Shown here in pieces: positions 60,381 through 64,000 of a DNA stretch of 64,000 bases. Source of the stretch: Pseudomonas fluorescens (GTDB taxonomy: Bacteria > Pseudomonadota > Gammaproteobacteria > Pseudomonadales > Pseudomonadaceae). The position numbers were made by a program, and so were the translations under genes. The notes beneath the pieces were generated by a model. That model was not told where the DNA came from, made no database searches, and worked only from the letters and a program-made list of their open reading frames with translations. The stretch covers positions 62,001-126,000 of the forward strand of contig NZ_JAGGOG010000003.1 in assembly GCF_018614655.1 (NCBI RefSeq), in the 5' to 3' direction. How positions within the stretch are numbered: the stretch's first letter is position 1; the number at the start of each line of letters is the position of its first letter.

Positions 60381-60976
60381 CAGGCTTTCTCCCCCTCGTC
60401 GACGCCAATGACAATGACACTGTCAGTCTCGTAGTGATGTGGCGGAACTGGCAGGTTCAAAGGTGCGGGTTGTGACTTGTAGACGCGGCCAGCCAGGTCG
60501 TAGTGAGAACCGTGGCACGGGCAGAAATAGCCACCGACCCAGTCCTTGCCCAAGTCCGCGGGCGCCACTTCCGGGCGGAAGGTGGGAGAGCAACCCAAGT
60601 GGGTGCAGATACCGATCAGCAGCAGAATCTCTGGCTTGATCGAGCGAATTTCCTTATCGACGTAAGCGGGTTGGTCGGAATTCTTCGAGTCGGGGTCAGA
60701 CAACTGGCCTTCGATCTTCTTCAGATTTCCCAGGATTTCCTCGGTACGACGAACGATGAACACTGGCTGACCGCGCCATTCAGCAATCATTTGCTGGCCT
60801 GGATCGATCTTGCTGACATTCACCTTCACCGGTGCACCTGCGGCTTTCGCCTTGGCACTGGGAAACCATGACCCCACGAACGGGACCGCAGCCCCCACCG
60901 CTCCTGCAGCACCCACCACGGATGTGGCTGCTACCAAGAAGCGACGCCGGCCTGCATTCACGCCGTCATTGCTCAT
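60380..60976 (-). CDS. petA: Rieske iron-sulfur subunit of the bc1 complex
   Basis: A 198-residue protein with a twin-arginine signal (RRRFLVAATSVVGAAG, Arg10-12). The [2Fe-2S] ligands are in CTHLGCSP (near residue 125) and CPCHGSHYD (near residue 152). It passes electrons from quinol to cytochrome c1. It is the first gene of the leftward petABC operon. Confidence 0.97.
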   Translation of the reverse strand: MSNDGVNAGRRRFLVAATSVVGAAGAVGAAVPFVGSWFPSAKAKAAGAPVKVNVSKIDPGQQMIAEWRGQPVFIVRRTEEILGNLKKIEGQLSDPDSKNSDQPAYVDKEIRSIKPEILLLIGICTHLGCSPTFRPEVAPADLGKDWVGGYFCPCHGSHYDLAGRVYKSQPAPLNLPVPPHHYETDSVIVIGVDEGEKA

Positions 60977-61122
60977 TCAGTCCTCTCCCATCAGCTTTGT
61001 GGCCTGTTAAATCAGGCGTCTACTAAGTGTTAAATCTGAACTTATAAAAATTTTGCCGAATGGTAATGAAAAGCCCCACCTCTGACAAGGTAATTACCCC
61101 CGGCCCCAGCTCCAAGCCTTTG

Positions 61123-61149
61123 AGTATAGGGGGTCTACGGATGTGGCAA
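61123..61149 (-). promoter_or_regulatory. Possible promoter of petABC
   Basis: On the reverse strand TTGCCA (61144-61149) and TATACT (61123-61128) are 15 bases apart, a little short for sigma-70. It is the best candidate between rpsI and petA. Confidence 0.4.
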
Positions 61150-61187
61150 GTTGTCACGGTAAAAAATTGCCTATAAATCGCAGACAA

Positions 61188-61226
61188 TAAAAAACGCCCA
61201 GCTCCGTGAGGAGGCTGGGCGTTTTC
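61188..61226. terminator. Intrinsic terminator of rpsI
   Basis: ACGCCCAGC (61194-61202) and GCTGGGCGT (61214-61222) are perfect 9-bp arms, with A- and T-runs outside. It ends rplM-rpsI on the reverse strand. Confidence 0.85.
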
Positions 61227-61243
61227 TGGAACGTAAAAGCGAA

Positions 61244-61636
61244 TTAACGCTTCGAGTACTGCGGACGCTTACGCGCTTTACGCAGACCGACTTTCTTACG
61301 TTCAACTTCACGAGCATCGCGAGTAACGAAGCCAGCTTTGCGCAGAGCGCCACGCAGGGTTTCGTCGTACTGCATCAGAGCGCGAGTGATACCGTGGCGG
61401 ATTGCGCCAGCTTGACCACTTACACCGCCACCGATAACAGTGACGTAGATGTCGAACTTTTCAACGGTCTCGGTCAATTCCAGCGGCTGACGAACTACCA
61501 TACGGGCAGTTTCGCGACCGAAGAAGTTTTCCAGAGTGCGGTTGTTGATCGAGATGTTACCAGTGCCCGGACGCAGGAAAACGCGTGCGGTTGCGGTTTT
61601 GCGACGGCCAGTGCCGTAATTTTGAGTCGCCGACAT
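61244..61636 (-). CDS. rpsI: 30S ribosomal protein S9
   Basis: A 130-residue protein starting [21 protein letters not shown], with the family block [20 protein letters not shown] near residue 69 and the basic C-terminal tail ending KRPQYSKR that reaches the P-site tRNA. It follows rplM by 14 bp. Confidence 0.98.
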   Translation of the reverse strand: MSATQNYGTGRRKTATARVFLRPGTGNISINNRTLENFFGRETARMVVRQPLELTETVEKFDIYVTVIGGGVSGQAGAIRHGITRALMQYDETLRGALRKAGFVTRDAREVERKKVGLRKARKRPQYSKR

Positions 61637-61650
61637 AATGAACTATTCCG

Positions 61651-62079
61651 TTAAAACTTCAGTTCTTGGGGCTGCTGAGCAGCATGAGGGTGAGCAGCGC
61701 CCGCATAGACTTTCAGCTTGCGAAACATATCGCGACCCAGTGGGCCCTTAGGCAGCATACCTTTGACCGCGATTTCGATCGGGGCTTCAGGCTTCTTGGA
61801 AATCAGGCCTTCGAAGTTCGAAGACTTGATACCGCCTGGGAAACCGGAGTGACGGTAGTACATTTTGTCTTGCGCTTTGTTGCCGGTAACACGTACCTGC
61901 TCAGCGTTGATGATCACGATGTAGTCACCGGTGTCAACGTGAGGGGTGTATTCAGGCTTGTGCTTGCCACGCAGACGGCTGGCGACTTCAGTGGCCAGAC
62001 GACCCAGGGTCTGACCAGCGGCATCGACGACAAACCAGTCGCGCTGAACTGTTTCCGGTTTTGCAGTAAAAGTTGTCAT
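61651..62079 (-). CDS. rplM: 50S ribosomal protein L13
   Basis: A 142-residue protein starting [20 protein letters not shown], with the L13 signature near residue 105 ([21 protein letters not shown]). It is an early assembly protein of the large subunit and heads the rplM-rpsI pair. Confidence 0.98.
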   Translation of the reverse strand: MTTFTAKPETVQRDWFVVDAAGQTLGRLATEVASRLRGKHKPEYTPHVDTGDYIVIINAEQVRVTGNKAQDKMYYRHSGFPGGIKSSNFEGLISKKPEAPIEIAVKGMLPKGPLGRDMFRKLKVYAGAAHPHAAQQPQELKF

Positions 62080-62121
62080 TCTTTAATAGCCTCAGGGGCC
62101 GCCCTGTAAATTAGACGGCGG

Positions 62122-62150
62122 ATCTTACTGAATAGTGCGTACTTTGACAA
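62122..62150 (-). promoter_or_regulatory. Promoter of rplM-rpsI
   Basis: On the reverse strand TTGTCA (62145-62150) and TAAGAT (62122-62127) are 17 bases apart. It lies about 43 bp before the rplM start. Confidence 0.7.
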
Positions 62151-62327
62151 GTCAAAGGCAGCCGGATACAGACGCTATCGGGGGCTCGGGTCAGCGCGTC
62201 CGTTCAACGGCAAGATTCTTCGGCAGGCGGCGCATCACTTCCACTGCAGAAAGAGGTGGGCAATTATGCAGATTGCCAAAAAAAATTCAACCTGCTTTTA
62301 TGATTGTTTTCCCCAAAGGAGTACCCG

Positions 62328-63368
62328 ATGGATTATCGACAGCTGGGCCGAACCGATCTGAACGTGAGCGCGATAGCCTTGGGAACCATGACCTGGGGCG
62401 AGCAGAACAGCGAGGCAGAGGCCTTCGCACAGATCGAGCGGGCCAAGGCCGCGGGAATTAACTTCCTCGATACGGCGGAAATGTATCCCGTGCCGCCCAA
62501 GGCGGACACCTACGCCACCACCGAGCGTTATATCGGTAACTACTTCAAAAGCCGCGGCGACCGTGCCGACTGGATCCTCGCCAGCAAGATCGCCGGTCCC
62601 GGCAACACCATCGACTACATCCGCGATGGCCACCTCAAGCACAACCGCAAACACATCGTCGACGCCCTGGACGCCAGCCTCAAGCGCCTGCAAACCGACT
62701 GGATCGACCTCTACCAACTGCATTGGCCGGAGCGCAGCACCAACTTCTTCGGACAATTGGCCTACAAGCACAGGGCCGAAGAACACCTGACGCCGCTGGA
62801 GGAAACCCTCGAAGCCCTGGACGAACAGGTCAAGGCCGGCAAGATCCGCCACATCGGCCTGTCCAACGAAACCCCATGGGGCACCATGAAGTTCCTGGCC
62901 CTGGCCGAAGCCCGTGGCTGGACCCGCGCGGTGTCGATCCAGAACCCCTACAACCTGCTCAACCGCAGCTTTGAAGTCGGCCTGGCGGAAATCGCCATCC
63001 GTGAACAATGCGGTCTGTTGGCCTACTCGCCACTGGCGTTCGGCATGTTGAGCGGCAAATACGAAGGGGGGGCACGTCCGGCAAAAGGTCGCCTGAGCCT
63101 CTATAGCCGCTTCAGCCGCTACTTCAACGCGCAATCGGAAGCGGCATGCAGCCGTTACGTGGCCTTGGCCCGTGAGCACGGCCTGGACCCGGCGCAGATG
63201 GCACTGGCCTTTGTGACGCAGCAGCCCTTCGTGACCAGCAACATCATTGGTGCCACGACGCTGGAACAACTGGACAGCAATATCGCCAGTGCTGACTTGA
63301 AACTGTCGGATGACGTGTTGGCGGGGATTGAGGCGATTCAGAAGGACCACCCGAATCCTGCGCCTTGA
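62328..63368 (+). CDS. NADP(H)-dependent aldo-keto reductase (Tas-like)
   Basis: A 346-residue TIM-barrel oxidoreductase. The catalytic Tyr is in FLDTAEMYP (residues 47-55), Lys in LASKIAG, and His in YQLHWPE. It starts MDYRQLGRTDLNVSAIALGTMTW, like E. coli Tas, whose physiological substrate is unclear. AAAGGAG lies about 7 bases before the ATG at 62328. It is followed by a REP doublet. Confidence 0.9.
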   Translation: MDYRQLGRTDLNVSAIALGTMTWGEQNSEAEAFAQIERAKAAGINFLDTAEMYPVPPKADTYATTERYIGNYFKSRGDRADWILASKIAGPGNTIDYIRDGHLKHNRKHIVDALDASLKRLQTDWIDLYQLHWPERSTNFFGQLAYKHRAEEHLTPLEETLEALDEQVKAGKIRHIGLSNETPWGTMKFLALAEARGWTRAVSIQNPYNLLNRSFEVGLAEIAIREQCGLLAYSPLAFGMLSGKYEGGARPAKGRLSLYSRFSRYFNAQSEAACSRYVALAREHGLDPAQMALAFVTQQPFVTSNIIGATTLEQLDSNIASADLKLSDDVLAGIEAIQKDHPNPAP

Positions 63369-63384
63369 TTGACCTCTAAGCCGC

Positions 63385-63468
63385 CTTCGCGAGCAAGCCC
63401 GCTCCCACATTCGACCGAGCGCCATCTTTGGAATGCAGTCGAATGTGGGAGCGGGCTTGCTCGCGAAG
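63385..63468. repeat. REPIN-like doublet
   Basis: TTCGCGAGCAAGCCCGCTCC and GGAGCGGGCTTGCTCGCGAA are perfect inverted cores with flanking TCGA/TCGA elements, about 40 bp apart. It is the same class as at 49045-49140. Confidence 0.9.
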
Positions 63469-63491
63469 AGGCCCTCAAAGTCACCACAGAT

Positions 63492-64000
63492 TCAAAGCGC
63501 CCGCGCAATAATCTCCTTCATGATTTCATTGGTCCCCGCATAAATGCGCTGCACCCGCGCATCCGCCCAGGCCCGGGCAATCGGGTATTCCCACATGTAG
63601 CCGTAACCGCCGTGCAGCTGCACGCACTCGTCGAGCACCTTGCATTGCAGGTCAGTGGTCCAATACTTGGCCATCGCCGCCGTAGGCACGTCCAGCTTGC
63701 CTTCCAGGTGTTGCTCCAGGCACTTGTCGACAAACACCCGGCCAATCTGCACCTCAGTGGCAATCTCCGCCAACTTGAAGCGGGTGTTCTGGAAATCGGC
63801 AATCGGCTTGCCAAACGCTTTACGCTCGCGGGTGTACTCCAGGGTCCATTGCAGTGCCGCCTCGGCAGATGACAAGGCGCCAATGGCCACGGTCAAACGC
63901 TCCTGGGGTAATTCCTGCATCAAATAGGCGAAGCCCATCCCCGCCTGCCCCAGCAAGTTCTCCTTGGGTACCCGCACATCCTGAAAGAACAGCTCCGAGG
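63492..64000 (-). CDS. Acyl-CoA dehydrogenase, C-terminal part, cut by window edge
   Basis: The frame is open from the stop at 63492 to the window end, about 169 residues of the C-terminal helical domain. The visible block RVPKENLLGQAGMGFAYLM (residues 1-19 of the visible complete part) and the C-terminal GGYGYMWEYPIARAWADAR and RIYAGTNEIMKEIIARAL are typical of acyl-CoA dehydrogenases, which oxidise acyl-CoA at the alpha-beta bond with FAD. The Glu base is not seen in the visible part, so substrate class cannot be given. Confidence 0.92.
   Translation of the reverse strand, partial: SELFFQDVRVPKENLLGQAGMGFAYLMQELPQERLTVAIGALSSAEAALQWTLEYTRERKAFGKPIADFQNTRFKLAEIATEVQIGRVFVDKCLEQHLEGKLDVPTAAMAKYWTTDLQCKVLDECVQLHGGYGYMWEYPIARAWADARVQRIYAGTNEIMKEIIARAL

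Noticed and set aside
59040..60434. 464-codon frame opposite petC and petB
   Set aside because: It is composed almost wholly of His, Gln, Arg and Glu and spans two coupled genes.

Overview
The window is chromosomal DNA of a Pseudomonas, most likely of the P. fluorescens group. The evidence is the Pseudomonas-type gene order (mla, kds/lpt/rpoN/ptsN, pmbA/tldD/mreBCD/gatCAB, petABC/sspAB), the Fur-linked fagA-fumC-sodA operon, the moderately high G+C with heavy antisense open frames, and many REP/REPIN-like inverted repeats built on a GAGC(G)GGCTTGC(T/C)CGCGA core. I found no rRNA, tRNA, CRISPR array, transposase or prophage.

Layout. 1-2010: SRAP-domain gene cut by the left edge, two small genes (DUF2007, CPXCG) and an acyltransferase. 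2011-4709: small hypothetical genes, a YajG-like lipoprotein and a 730-bp stretch without an obvious gene that holds structured DNA. 4710-9870: mqo, a PA4642-like gene, a WbuC-type cupin, hypoxanthine phosphoribosyltransferase, upp and uraA. 9958-14890: hisC-hisD-hisG-murA-ibaG, read leftward. 15005-18045: mlaBCDEF, leftward. 18335-25354: kdsD-kdsC-lptC-lptA-lptB-rpoN-hpf-ptsN-rapZ-ptsO, rightward (Kdo/LPS export, sigma-54, nitrogen PTS). 25410-29184: ZIP transporter and the iron-regulated fagA-fumC-orf-sodA operon. 29335-42598: pmbA, yjgA, then mreB-mreC-mreD-maf-rng-yhdP-nitrilase-tldD. 42809-48032: gatCAB, an RlpA-like lipoprotein, a Na+/Ca2+ antiporter and a carboxymuconolactone decarboxylase family gene. 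48029-48970: AEC transporter. 49156-57012: galactarate/glucarate catabolism (garD, gudP, a semialdehyde dehydrogenase, kdgD) with a FadR-type regulator. 57185-62079: sspB-sspA, petCBA, rpsI-rplM. 62328-64000: aldo-keto reductase and an acyl-CoA dehydrogenase cut by the right edge.

Most of the window is core cell-envelope and housekeeping biology: phospholipid retrograde transport (Mla), AsmA-like YhdP, LPS export, peptidoglycan precursor (MurA), cell shape (MreBCD), respiration (cytochrome bc1, Mqo) and translation (GatCAB, ribosomal proteins). The sugar-acid cluster is accessory. GarD plus KdgD plus the aldehyde dehydrogenase would convert galactarate to 2-oxoglutarate, with GudP as importer. 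The FadR-type repressor probably acts through a GTnGTACG-type operator found both over the kdgD promoter and over the regulator's own promoter.

The most unusual item lies inside that cluster. A gene for a zinc-dependent phospholipase C-like protein (54931-56082) stands between kdgD and the regulator. It is driven by a good sigma-70 promoter whose start region is covered by a perfect LexA (SOS) box, CTG-N10-CAG. A DNA-damage-inducible cytoplasmic phospholipase-like protein is unexpected there. Other points worth a second look are an apparent ATT start codon for mreC, a REP element that has become the C-terminus of Mqo, a 75-nt multi-stem hairpin after petC, and a possible small RNA and mini-ORF before mqo.
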